Below the pieces are notes generated by a model. The model had not been told where the DNA came from. It saw only the letters and a list, made by a program, of their open reading frames with translations, and searched no databases. A stretch of 64,000 nt of DNA from JAFGED01 sp034430835 (GTDB taxonomy: Bacteria > Chloroflexota > Anaerolineae > B4-G1). Positions 1 through 8,307 of this stretch are shown here, in pieces. The position numbers and the translations under genes were made by a program. The stretch's first letter is position 1. Each line of letters begins with the position of its first letter. The stretch is from the NCBI GenBank assembly GCA_034430835.1, contig DAOUDX010000220.1:1-64000 (forward strand), written 5' to 3'.

Positions 1-70
1 AAACCCGGCAATGATACAATTTGGGTGTTGACTTGCCTCTCCTCTCGCGGGACCATCTGGCCCAAGAGAA

Positions 71-100
71 AGCCCCCGGTCGAGGCAACGACCGGGGGCT
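71..100 (-). terminator. Intrinsic terminator after the alpha-2-macroglobulin gene
   Basis: A perfect 12-bp inverted repeat (71-82 and 89-100, arm AGCCCCCGGTCG) encloses a 6-nt loop and lies 21 nt past the stop codon of the minus-strand gene. In the transcribed direction it is followed by the T-rich run TTTCTCTT, as expected of a Rho-independent terminator. Bases 1-70 hold nothing I can support. Confidence 0.85.
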
Positions 101-121
101 CACCTACCGTCCGTTGCTCGT

Positions 122-3100
122 CTATTCTTCCTCTATCTTGAACAACCGCCCATCCGCTCGCCCGAACACCTCCGGGAAGTAAAACTCATAGGCGGTGCTG
201 GGGATGACGCGGTACTCGCCCGGCAGCGTGGCGCGGAAGGTGTACGTGTACTCGTAGGTACCCGCTGGCAGATAGTCGGCGAAGAGCACCACCTTGTCGT
301 CTCGCATCTCGCTGTGGCTATACCAGCGCCACCACCAGTGGTAGAGCCAGTACCGTTCCTCGTCCTCTGTCTCGCGGTATAATCCCGGCTGCTGTTCGAG
401 CAGGCTCGTCGTCGCCAGGCTGGTGTCGATCGGTTCGGCGCCGGCCGGCAGTGGGTCTTCGACCACGACGTAGTACAGGTCGTGCGGCGCGATGATGGTC
501 AGCCGCACCTGCACCACGTCGCCGACGGCCACCTGGTTCACCTCCGGGCACTTGATCCCCTGCGTGCAGTTGGGGTCGGTGTACCGACGGGAGACGATGA
601 TGCCCCGGTTTAGCGGCTCGATCTCCTCCACTGGCAGGTAGACCTTGAGGTGCGCGGTGTAGTAGAGCCGGCCCTCGCCCGGCCCGCGCGCGATGGTCAG
701 CCGATTGCCCGTATCTGTGAGCAGTTCTGCCACCTCCACCCGCAGTTGCACCGACTCATCGACCGTGTCCGGCGTCACGGAGCCACTGGCAAGCGCCTCG
801 TCGTTGAGCCACACGTTGTAGTCGTACTCGCCCTGCAGCTCTCCGGTGACGACCATCCAGTCGGTGAGAGCGATGAGCGCCCAGGCGGTCTCCTGCGTCG
901 TTTCCCAGATGCCATCCCGCCGGGCGACCATCAGCCAGCGCACCACTTGTGGGTTGAGTCCGTTGTCGGGATCGAGGCGGGCCAGCGCGTCCAGGATGAT
1001 GGCCGTGGAGCGGGTGTCGGTGTTCATTGCCCAGTAATCATAGTCCGCCTCCTCCCAGTGCGCGCCGGTAGCGCTGGGGATGACCGCGTTGCTCAGATCG
1101 GAGAGAAGTGTGTCGATGCGATCGTCTCCCGCGTCGATCAATCCCAGTGCCAGCGCCAGGTAGGCCCGCCCGTAGTGGCTGAGCTTGTTGCGGTTGCTGT
1201 AGAGGTCGCCCACGTATTCGCTGGCGAGGCGGGTCTCGTCTGCTTCTGCCAGCACGTAGAGCACAAAGGCCTGCCGGTTGGCCTCACGATAGGACGTGAG
1301 CTTGCGAGCGCCGACCAGCGTGCCCTCCAGGTAGCTCACGCCACGATCGATGGTGCCCGCCGGCACGTCGAACCCGACCTCGTCCGCCTTGACCAGCGCA
1401 AAGACCACGTAGGCGCTCAAGTGGGGGTTGCTTTCACCTTCGCGCCACCAGCCCCAGCCGCCGTCCGAGTTCTGCCGCAGGACGAGCTTGCCCAGCCCCT
1501 CCTCGACCAGGCCCGGCAGCTTTTCCTCCAGTTCCTGATCCCTGATCCCCAGTTCCTTCAACGCGCGATAGGTCAGGACGTTCGGCAAGAAGCGGCTGAC
1601 AATCTGCTCGGTGCACTCGTAAGGATAGTGTTCCAGGTAGGTCAGCCCATCCCGCATCCCGGCCGCCAGCGACGGGTCGAGCCGGATGGAGAGGTCGCCC
1701 TGCCGATCGTCGTACTTGGGCGGCAGTGCCACGACCTCGGTGCGGACCTCCTCGCCCACCAGTTGCCCGCCAGTGCCGACGATCTCCGGCGCGGCGTAGC
1801 GGTATACGGCCAGTGTGCCCTCGGGGTCGGTGGTCAGGCGCGGGCGGGCGGCGTCAGAGTATTCGCCGGCCACCGCGCTCATGGCCACGTCCACCGCCTC
1901 CACATCCTCCGCCGTTACCCACCACGTCACCTTGGCCTCGCCTCCGTTGGGGATGGAGACCGTCTGCGCCGCCGGGCTCTCCAGCGTCAGCCCTTCCGCG
2001 TGCAGGGTGACCTCGACTGTTTGCGTCTTGCCCGTATTGTTGCTCACCAGCGCCGCCAGTTGCACCCGGTCGCTCACGACGAAGAAGCGCGGCGTCACAG
2101 GCCGCACCAGCAGCGGCTTGGTGACCAGCAACTCGGTCGTCTGCTCGCCCACCTTCGTATCGGCGGTCACGCCGACGCCCCGGAACACCCAGGTGGTAAG
2201 ATTGTCCGGCAGCGAGATCTCGACGGTGGCGCGCCCATCCTCGTCGGTGGCGACGGTGGCATCCCAGAAGGCGGTGTCCTCGAACTCTTCCCGCAGCTCG
2301 ACCCCCGGCGGTAGCTCGGAACCAGCTTGACGCTCGTCCGCCACGCCGGGCGCCTCTAGGGCCGCACATGTGGGTGCTGGGGCTCCTTCTTCCCCGTCGC
2401 CTCCACCGCCTTTGCCGAGTGCTACGTCCATGGCCTCCTCTTCCACTTGTTCCTGAATCAGCCGGTTGACGGAGATGGTCATGCCGCTGTAGGTCGAGAC
2501 GCCCAAGCCACGCCGCCCGTAGAATGTGCTGAGGATTGCATTGGGCGTGCGCGGCATCAGGCTCAACACCGCTTTATCGACCAGGTCGAGTGAGAAGGCC
2601 GCCTGCACCGGGTTGCCGCCCGCGTCGGTGGCGTGGACCTCGAAGGACACGGTGTCTCCCGGCTCCGCCTGCCCGACGCTGGGGGTCAGTGTGATGGACA
2701 GCTCCTGCGCCACCGGTTCGACCGTCAGCATGACGTAGCCCACCTTGTGGGTCGCTACACGTTCTATGTCGTCCGGCCCCTTGACGATCACAGCCGAGAC
2801 GTAGATGTTGGGCGCGTGGTCGGCGGTGATGGGCAGCTCGTAGACGGTGGAGTTGTTCTCCAGGCGCACGACTTCCTGCTGCAAGACGCCGCCCCGCTCG
2901 ACAGTGACCCACGCCCAGTGCTCGCCTGTGAAGGGGCTGGGGATGAGGATTTCCGCGGTCTCGCCGGGGATGTAGGTGGTCTTGTCGCTGATGAGAGTGA
3001 TGCGGTCGTCGTTCTGCCGCCGCCAGGAGATGTACTCGTTCCCGCTGACCCAGACCCAGGTGGAGCTGCGCACCCCCCCGGCAGTCATGGGAGGGCTGCC

Positions 3101-6100
3101 CACGACGACACGGTAGGAGCCGCCCTCTTCAGGCGTAAACGTGACCACTCCCTCCGCATTGGAGCCGGTGGTCAATGTGGTGGTGTAGACCAGCGTGTCC
3201 TTCGTCTCCCACTCCCACTGGCCGCCGCCGCGCTCATTCTCGACGAAGGTGTTGATCCACTCGCGGCGATAGACTTCGACGCCCAGCTTCTGGCGCGGCA
3301 GCCGTTCGCCTTTCCAATCGACGGTCACGGTATCCACTGTCATCTCCTTGCCGGCCTCACCGACAATCTGCCGCGGGGCCAACCCCACGTAGAACTCGCC
3401 CCGGTGAACCACGACGTCGGCCCGGCCGGAGATGACCTGTCCGTCCTTGCCGTAGACCGTCGCCTCGACGGTCAGCCGCCGCCCGCCGGTCATGACCTCC
3501 GTCGGAAGGAGGACGTTCAGGTGACCCTCGGCGTCGGTGGTGCCGGAGCCGCTCAGCACGACTTCGGGATAGGGTTCCTCCCACCACCAGCACCAGCGGC
3601 AGACCCACGGATCGTCGCTGTCGGTAAAGTCGTAGCGGCCAAACTGGGCTGGCTCGAAACGATAGGTCGTGGCCAGCACGTTCCACGCCACCGTGGCGTC
3701 GGCCACGGGGCCGCCGAAGAAATACTGCACCTCGACGTCAGCGCGGGTGGACTGGCCGGCAGCCAGCTCCGTTTTCTGCGGGGTCACGATCACCTCGAAT
3801 TCCGGCGCGCGGTAGGCAGCGACGGTGAACATCGCCGTGCCATACCCGTCGTCGAGAAGGACGTTGATGGCGTAGCTGCCCAGCGGCGCGCCCTCGGCCA
3901 ACTGGAGCTCGCCGTGGAAGGCGCCGAATTCGTCCAGCGCCAATCTCTCGCTATAGACAGGCTCTCCGTTGGCGTCGTAGATATCGACCTGCACGCGCCC
4001 TATCCTGGGCAGGCTATAGCGCACGTCGTCTTCAGTGCGGATGACGCCTCGGAAGTAGACGGTTTGGCCGGGCCGGTAGATGGGTCGGTCGGTGTAGACG
4101 TGGGCGCGCTGCGTGCCCGGTCTCGTACCATCCTGCTCCAGGCCGAACTCCCAGGGGGTGATGCCGCTGCTCCAGTCCCATCCCATCCCGGCCAGAACGA
4201 ACGGCTCCTGCGCTACGACGTACACGTCAGTCTTGGCCCGCACGGAGAAGTGGGCCAGGCCGCTTGAGTCGGTCGTCGTGGTTTCGAGCGATGTGCCGAA
4301 CGTGTCCCACGCTTCGAGTCGAAGCCCGCCGACGGGTTGGCCGGTCGCCAGGTCGGTCGTCCAGACCCATATCTCCTCCCCGCTCTGCTTGAGCGTCAGA
4401 TTGTACCGGGAGACGACCAGCAGCTTGCGGTGGCTCCAGCGATCGTAATCGACGCCGGAAGCTCTCATGTCCAGCAGGTAGATGCCCGGCGATAGCGTTC
4501 CCCCGCCCTCGGCCAAGTCGATCAGGGCGTATCCGCGCTCGTTGAGCGGAGCCTCGACGGACACCGCCCACTGGCGGACGGGCGTGCCGGCAGGAGCGTA
4601 CTCCCACCAGTTCTGCTGCGCGGCGAGGAACTCACCCGTACTGAGGCGGTAGAGGCTCAAGTCGAGCCGGTCGGTGTTCAGGTGGCCGACGACGACGCGC
4701 GCTGGCTGGCTGGCGTCGAGGGTGCCGACGGTGCTGGGGATTCGAACCTCGGCCCAGGGGTCGAGAGCGGCGGTGCTAAAGCGCACCGCCAACTCCTGGC
4801 CGGTGGTGTTGCCATAGGGGTCGGCGATGTTCGGGCCGATGCGCACCTCGTAGTCGGTGGAAGGCTGCGCGCCGAAACCAAGCACGAAGGTATTGTCGTA
4901 GGTGTTAAAGTAGGTGTAGACTTGCGTTGGCGAGAGGGGCGGTGTCATCTCCAGATTAGGCATCACCGTGGCTGCGTCGATGGGGGCGTTGAAGACGATC
5001 TCGAAGGACGTATAGGGCCAGGCGTTCCGCTCGCCGTCACGGGGATTGGTGCGCACGATGCGCGGCAAGGGCACGGTGGAAAAGCGCCAGGTGTAATCCC
5101 GTTCCATTCCTGCGCCGCCGCCGACGCTCTTCACGCCCTTGTCCACCCGCACCGTGTAGGTTGTGTTGAAGGCCAGCCAGCGGGTGGGCTTGAAGGTGAG
5201 TGTCGATCCGTCCACCGTCGCTGTGCCAGCAACATCTGCGCTGCCGGCTTGCAGGTGAAAAGCCGCCTTCGCCGAAACCGGATCGACAGGCATGTTGAAC
5301 TCGACCTGGACGGCGCTATCTACACCGACCAGCTTTGCGTCTTCATACGGCGAGATCCACACGACCTGCGGCGGCTGGGTGGTGAAGCGCCATTCGTAGT
5401 CCGTATCCAGGATGCCGCCAGTGGTGTCTTCGAGGCCGGCGGTGACGCGGGCGGTGTAGGTGGTGCCGCCCGCCAGGGGCTCGTCGGGGGTGAAGACGTA
5501 GATGGACGTGTTCAGCCACTCGCCGCTGCCCTCAATGGGTGGGTCGAACGCCAGGGGTTGGGGCAGGTCCGCGTAGGCGGGGTCGCTCACGGCCATCAGC
5601 GGGACGACGGGACGATTGAAGATGACGGTGATGGTGCTGTTGGCCTCCACGTCCGCTGTATCGGGATCGGGAATGACCTGCGCTACCTCCAGGTAACCGA
5701 CGGTACGGAAGCGGAAGCGGTAGGCGCCGTCCAACTGATTGCCGTCGGCGGCTTTGGCCTCTGGGCCGATGGTCACGTGATATTCGGTGTCCCGCTTCAG
5801 CGCACGATCTGGCTTAAAGCTCACCGTGCGGTCGTCGAGCCATTCGACAGCGCCGACCACGTCCGGGCCGACCAGGAGAGCGGCCTCGACCGAACCCTTG
5901 TTCATCGGCCGATCGAAGACGATCTGGATGTCGCCGTCAGGGGAAAGCTCCTCGCCTCGCTCCGGCGTGCGCTGGACGACGATGGGGGCGACGTTGCCGA
6001 CTGGAGGCGGGGTGTAGGGAGGCACTGTGGGGGAGGGCGTGGGTTCCACTGCACACTCGCAGCCTCCCATCAACATGCTGAGGAGCACGACGAGGGAAAT

Positions 6101-6127
6101 GGCTTTATAAAGGGATGTTCGTTTCAT
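122..6127 (-). CDS. Alpha-2-macroglobulin family lipoprotein
   Basis: This is a 2001-aa protease-trapping protein of the bacterial alpha-2-macroglobulin family, expected to be anchored outside the cytoplasmic membrane. The ATG at 6127 is chosen because GGAGG (6134-6138) precedes it; an in-frame start 27 nt upstream has no such site. A signal peptide ends at a lipobox-like LMGGC (Cys23) and is followed by a short Thr/Pro linker. Residues about 45-460 hold four tandem Ig-like domains. The MG2-type segment TDRPIYRPGQTVYF lies near residue 680. The thioester motif CTEQ is intact, with Cys near residue 1505, followed by the alpha/alpha-toroid helices typical of the thioester domain. Bacterial relatives are often next to a PBP1C gene; none is present here, so the gene appears to be alone between its own promoter and a strong terminator. 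Confidence 0.95.
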   Translation of the reverse strand: MKRTSLYKAISLVVLLSMLMGGCECAVEPTPSPTVPPYTPPPVGNVAPIVVQRTPERGEELSPDGDIQIVFDRPMNKGSVEAALLVGPDVVGAVEWLDDRTVSFKPDRALKRDTEYHVTIGPEAKAADGNQLDGAYRFRFRTVGYLEVAQVIPDPDTADVEANSTITVIFNRPVVPLMAVSDPAYADLPQPLAFDPPIEGSGEWLNTSIYVFTPDEPLAGGTTYTARVTAGLEDTTGGILDTDYEWRFTTQPPQVVWISPYEDAKLVGVDSAVQVEFNMPVDPVSAKAAFHLQAGSADVAGTATVDGSTLTFKPTRWLAFNTTYTVRVDKGVKSVGGGAGMERDYTWRFSTVPLPRIVRTNPRDGERNAWPYTSFEIVFNAPIDAATVMPNLEMTPPLSPTQVYTYFNTYDNTFVLGFGAQPSTDYEVRIGPNIADPYGNTTGQELAVRFSTAALDPWAEVRIPSTVGTLDASQPARVVVGHLNTDRLDLSLYRLSTGEFLAAQQNWWEYAPAGTPVRQWAVSVEAPLNERGYALIDLAEGGGTLSPGIYLLDMRASGVDYDRWSHRKLLVVSRYNLTLKQSGEEIWVWTTDLATGQPVGGLRLEAWDTFGTSLETTTTDSSGLAHFSVRAKTDVYVVAQEPFVLAGMGWDWSSGITPWEFGLEQDGTRPGTQRAHVYTDRPIYRPGQTVYFRGVIRTEDDVRYSLPRIGRVQVDIYDANGEPVYSERLALDEFGAFHGELQLAEGAPLGSYAINVLLDDGYGTAMFTVAAYRAPEFEVIVTPQKTELAAGQSTRADVEVQYFFGGPVADATVAWNVLATTYRFEPAQFGRYDFTDSDDPWVCRWCWWWEEPYPEVVLSGSGTTDAEGHLNVLLPTEVMTGGRRLTVEATVYGKDGQVISGRADVVVHRGEFYVGLAPRQIVGEAGKEMTVDTVTVDWKGERLPRQKLGVEVYRREWINTFVENERGGGQWEWETKDTLVYTTTLTTGSNAEGVVTFTPEEGGSYRVVVGSPPMTAGGVRSSTWVWVSGNEYISWRRQNDDRITLISDKTTYIPGETAEILIPSPFTGEHWAWVTVERGGVLQQEVVRLENNSTVYELPITADHAPNIYVSAVIVKGPDDIERVATHKVGYVMLTVEPVAQELSITLTPSVGQAEPGDTVSFEVHATDAGGNPVQAAFSLDLVDKAVLSLMPRTPNAILSTFYGRRGLGVSTYSGMTISVNRLIQEQVEEEAMDVALGKGGGGDGEEGAPAPTCAALEAPGVADERQAGSELPPGVELREEFEDTAFWDATVATDEDGRATVEISLPDNLTTWVFRGVGVTADTKVGEQTTELLVTKPLLVRPVTPRFFVVSDRVQLAALVSNNTGKTQTVEVTLHAEGLTLESPAAQTVSIPNGGEAKVTWWVTAEDVEAVDVAMSAVAGEYSDAARPRLTTDPEGTLAVYRYAAPEIVGTGGQLVGEEVRTEVVALPPKYDDRQGDLSIRLDPSLAAGMRDGLTYLEHYPYECTEQIVSRFLPNVLTYRALKELGIRDQELEEKLPGLVEEGLGKLVLRQNSDGGWGWWREGESNPHLSAYVVFALVKADEVGFDVPAGTIDRGVSYLEGTLVGARKLTSYREANRQAFVLYVLAEADETRLASEYVGDLYSNRNKLSHYGRAYLALALGLIDAGDDRIDTLLSDLSNAVIPSATGAHWEEADYDYWAMNTDTRSTAIILDALARLDPDNGLNPQVVRWLMVARRDGIWETTQETAWALIALTDWMVVTGELQGEYDYNVWLNDEALASGSVTPDTVDESVQLRVEVAELLTDTGNRLTIARGPGEGRLYYTAHLKVYLPVEEIEPLNRGIIVSRRYTDPNCTQGIKCPEVNQVAVGDVVQVRLTIIAPHDLYYVVVEDPLPAGAEPIDTSLATTSLLEQQPGLYRETEDEERYWLYHWWWRWYSHSEMRDDKVVLFADYLPAGTYEYTYTFRATLPGEYRVIPSTAYEFYFPEVFGRADGRLFKIEEE

Positions 6128-6162
6128 CGGGATACCTCCTGCGGGCTTGCGCATTCACGATC

Positions 6163-6171
6163 AGTATAGCA
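6163..6171 (-). promoter_or_regulatory. Extended -10 promoter of the alpha-2-macroglobulin gene
   Basis: The minus strand reads TGCTATACT, a TGn-extended -10 box. It would start transcription near 6156, about 29 nt before the ATG at 6127. No convincing -35 box is seen. Confidence 0.5.
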
Positions 6172-6278
6172 TAGGACTCGCCGTCGTGGAAGCTTGCGGC
6201 GGGGAGTCTGCCATCAAGACGTAGAAGGGGGGAGAAAAGTTCCGAGGGGGTGGCGTAGCGTGTGGAACAGATCTGGTG

Positions 6279-7295
6279 TCACGCTCTGCGGACGACGAGG
6301 CGACGCACTTCGATGTCCTGTCCGCCAAGCTGATACTTGTAGCGCTCGTCGCCCTGCAAGAAATCAAACACCTCGATTCCCTGCTCGATGGCGTGGCGAA
6401 TGCAGTGGGCGGCGAGCACGATGCCTGCGCTGAGGTGGGGGAAGGTTTCCCAATCCAGCCCAGAGTTGTAGACCATCACGCGGTTGTTGTAGACAAAGTT
6501 GATGTAGGCGGCGGCCTTTTGGCCTTCGATCTCGAGGAACGCCAGTTGCAGCCAACCGGCGTCGCACATCACGCGCGCCAGCTCGCGGAAGAAGCTACGC
6601 ATCTGTGATGTGAGAAACGACTCCTTGTCGGGCGTGCTGGCCGCCATCAAGTCGAGAAAGTCCTCGATTTCAGTCCCCAGGTCGTGCTCCAGGCCGACAA
6701 GATACCAGTGTAGTCCAGGCTCAGCTTCTGCGCGCCGTAGCTTGCGGCGCAACTCGTGGCGGTTTTTCTTGCCCAGCACCTGCAGGTACTCGTCCCACGT
6801 GCCGGGCAACTGCAAGACGGGGCAGACGTCCTCCTTTGCCGCCGAGGCGGTCCAGCCGCGCGCTTCGGCCAGGGCGGGCAGCATTGCCAGCGTGGGCGAG
6901 CCCTGATGGATGTTGCACAGGTCGAGCACGTCCCAGCGGGGCGCGCCTGACCCCGACAGGTAGTCCATCAGCGCCGCGTAGACCTCCTGTTCCCGTCCCC
7001 GGGCCGCGATGAGATCGAGGTAGTCGGCCACCTCCACAGAGCCGACGATCGCCAGTGCCCGCTCTCCCTGTACGTTTTTCGTCGCAAAGAGCGGTGCGAT
7101 GCCGATCAGCTCGCCGCTATCGCGCACGGCGACGACCTGCAACTCACCCTCGCCCAGGTACCGCCACCACAACCGCTGGAACTCGAGCGTGAGGAAAATG
7201 GTGTCAGCGGGAGAGCGGTGGAGCAGGTCGTTCCACTCGCTCTCCAGCTCCTCGAAGGCGCTTGCGTCTTGATAGGTGCGTACCGATAGAGTCAT
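6279..7295 (-). CDS. FemAB/CelD-like GNAT acyltransferase
   Basis: A 338-aa protein of the Acetyltransf_6 (BioF2/CelD-like, FemAB-related) group, which transfers acyl or aminoacyl groups in cell-envelope or exopolysaccharide synthesis. The N-terminal half carries the EWNDLL-type helix and a residue 150-200 stretch rich in basic residues (KKNRHELRRKLRR). The C-terminal half has the GNAT-like strand FLEIEGQKAAAYINF and ends with FDFLQGDERYK, typical of the family. The ATG at 7295 is chosen over an upstream start because a good promoter lies between the two, giving a leader of about 4 nt and no real ribosome binding site. It follows the glycan gene cluster in the same direction but has its own promoter. 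The substrate is unknown. Confidence 0.85.
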   Translation of the reverse strand: MTLSVRTYQDASAFEELESEWNDLLHRSPADTIFLTLEFQRLWWRYLGEGELQVVAVRDSGELIGIAPLFATKNVQGERALAIVGSVEVADYLDLIAARGREQEVYAALMDYLSGSGAPRWDVLDLCNIHQGSPTLAMLPALAEARGWTASAAKEDVCPVLQLPGTWDEYLQVLGKKNRHELRRKLRRAEAEPGLHWYLVGLEHDLGTEIEDFLDLMAASTPDKESFLTSQMRSFFRELARVMCDAGWLQLAFLEIEGQKAAAYINFVYNNRVMVYNSGLDWETFPHLSAGIVLAAHCIRHAIEQGIEVFDFLQGDERYKYQLGGQDIEVRRLVVRRA

Positions 7296-7305
7296 CTCGA
7301 TAACT

Positions 7306-7334
7306 ATGATAGCACAGCCGGGCGGGTCTGGCAA
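7306..7334 (-). promoter_or_regulatory. Promoter of the FemAB-like gene
   Basis: The minus strand reads TTGCCA (7329-7334), a 17-nt spacer, and TATCAT (7306-7311) with TGC in front, an extended -10. Transcription should begin near 7299, only about 4 nt before the ATG at 7295. Confidence 0.65.
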
Positions 7335-7335
7335 A

Positions 7336-8307
7336 TCAGGCGTCGTCTTCCGCCTGCGAATCTGTCGGGTGGCGCTTCAACAGGTCGCCCACCACCCCGA
7401 CGCCGTGGACCGCGCCGCCGACCAATCCGGTGGCCAATGTGATTAACCCGATCGACGTGCCCAACGCCGTCGAAGCCTCGTCGGCAGCGCCCGTCGGCGC
7501 AAAAAGCGCCCGGCTCACGTTCTCCCGGATCCCCCACCCGCCGATGGAGGGAAGGAGCGTCGCTACAGAGATCAGCGGCGTGACGACGAAAAAGTACCCT
7601 AGATTGACGCCGATGTCCAGCGCCTGCCCGCACAGCCAGTTGATGACGACGTTCATGACGTTGAACACCACCGACACGCCGAAGGCGCGCCCGATCGCGC
7701 GCCAGCCGCAGCCGGTGATCGCGGCATAGATCTTGGCCAGCGGCCCTTCCCCGGCCAACGAGAGCCTGGCCGGCAGCCAGCCCGTGATCCGCCGCAGCAC
7801 ATGTCCCTCCAAAAGCAACCCGCCCGCGACCAGCCCGCCGCCCGCCACGACGATCAGCGCCCCCACCAGCCAGGGTTCCATGGTGGCGGCGACGAACGGC
7901 AAGATGATCAGCCCAATGGCAAAGTTGACCAATAGGCCCGTCGCGCGATCGAGCAAGACAGTGCCGATCGCTGCGGAGGATTCCGTGTCCTGGGTCAACT
8001 CCAGCGCCCGCACCACATCGCCGCCGTAGCCACTGGGCAGAAACGTGCTAAAGAACTGCCCGACAAAGTACAGGCGCAATAGGCGGCTGAAGGGCACGTC
8101 GGGGTCGAGCCCCTGCAACAACACAAACCAGCGATAGGCCCGCACGACCAGGCTGAGGACAAAGAGCAGAAATGCAGCCCCCAGGTATGCCAGCTTGGCT
8201 TCTGCCAACTCAGCCAGCACCCGGCGCAGATCGACCGTCAAGACCAAGAAGACCAGTGCTGCCATGGTGATCGCCACCCGCAGGACGTTCATCCAGCGTT
8301 TCTTCAT
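7336..8307 (-). CDS. UPF0104 / lysylphosphatidylglycerol synthase-like membrane protein
   Basis: A 323-aa integral membrane protein of the UPF0104 (LPG_synthase_TM) family, relatives of the flippase domain of MprF and of AglD-associated proteins. It has about eight hydrophobic segments. The family hallmark is visible around residues 85-100 as STFLPSGYGGDVVRA, followed by the DRATGLL helix. A second conserved region, PSIGGWGIREN, lies near residue 255. Its ATG overlaps the stop of the upstream DUF2142 gene by 4 nt (ATGA), so the two are translationally coupled. The context suggests a role in moving or modifying lipid-linked sugars; the actual substrate cannot be read from the sequence. Confidence 0.88.
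   Translation of the reverse strand: MKKRWMNVLRVAITMAALVFLVLTVDLRRVLAELAEAKLAYLGAAFLLFVLSLVVRAYRWFVLLQGLDPDVPFSRLLRLYFVGQFFSTFLPSGYGGDVVRALELTQDTESSAAIGTVLLDRATGLLVNFAIGLIILPFVAATMEPWLVGALIVVAGGGLVAGGLLLEGHVLRRITGWLPARLSLAGEGPLAKIYAAITGCGWRAIGRAFGVSVVFNVMNVVINWLCGQALDIGVNLGYFFVVTPLISVATLLPSIGGWGIRENVSRALFAPTGAADEASTALGTSIGLITLATGLVGGAVHGVGVVGDLLKRHPTDSQAEDDA

Noticed and set aside
650..6169. Several long plus-strand open frames (for example 650-2314, 2633-4267, 4682-6169) opposite the alpha-2-macroglobulin gene
   Set aside because: They are antisense shadows in GC-rich DNA; their products are Arg/Gly/Ala/Pro-rich with no domains, while the minus-strand frame is a complete known family.
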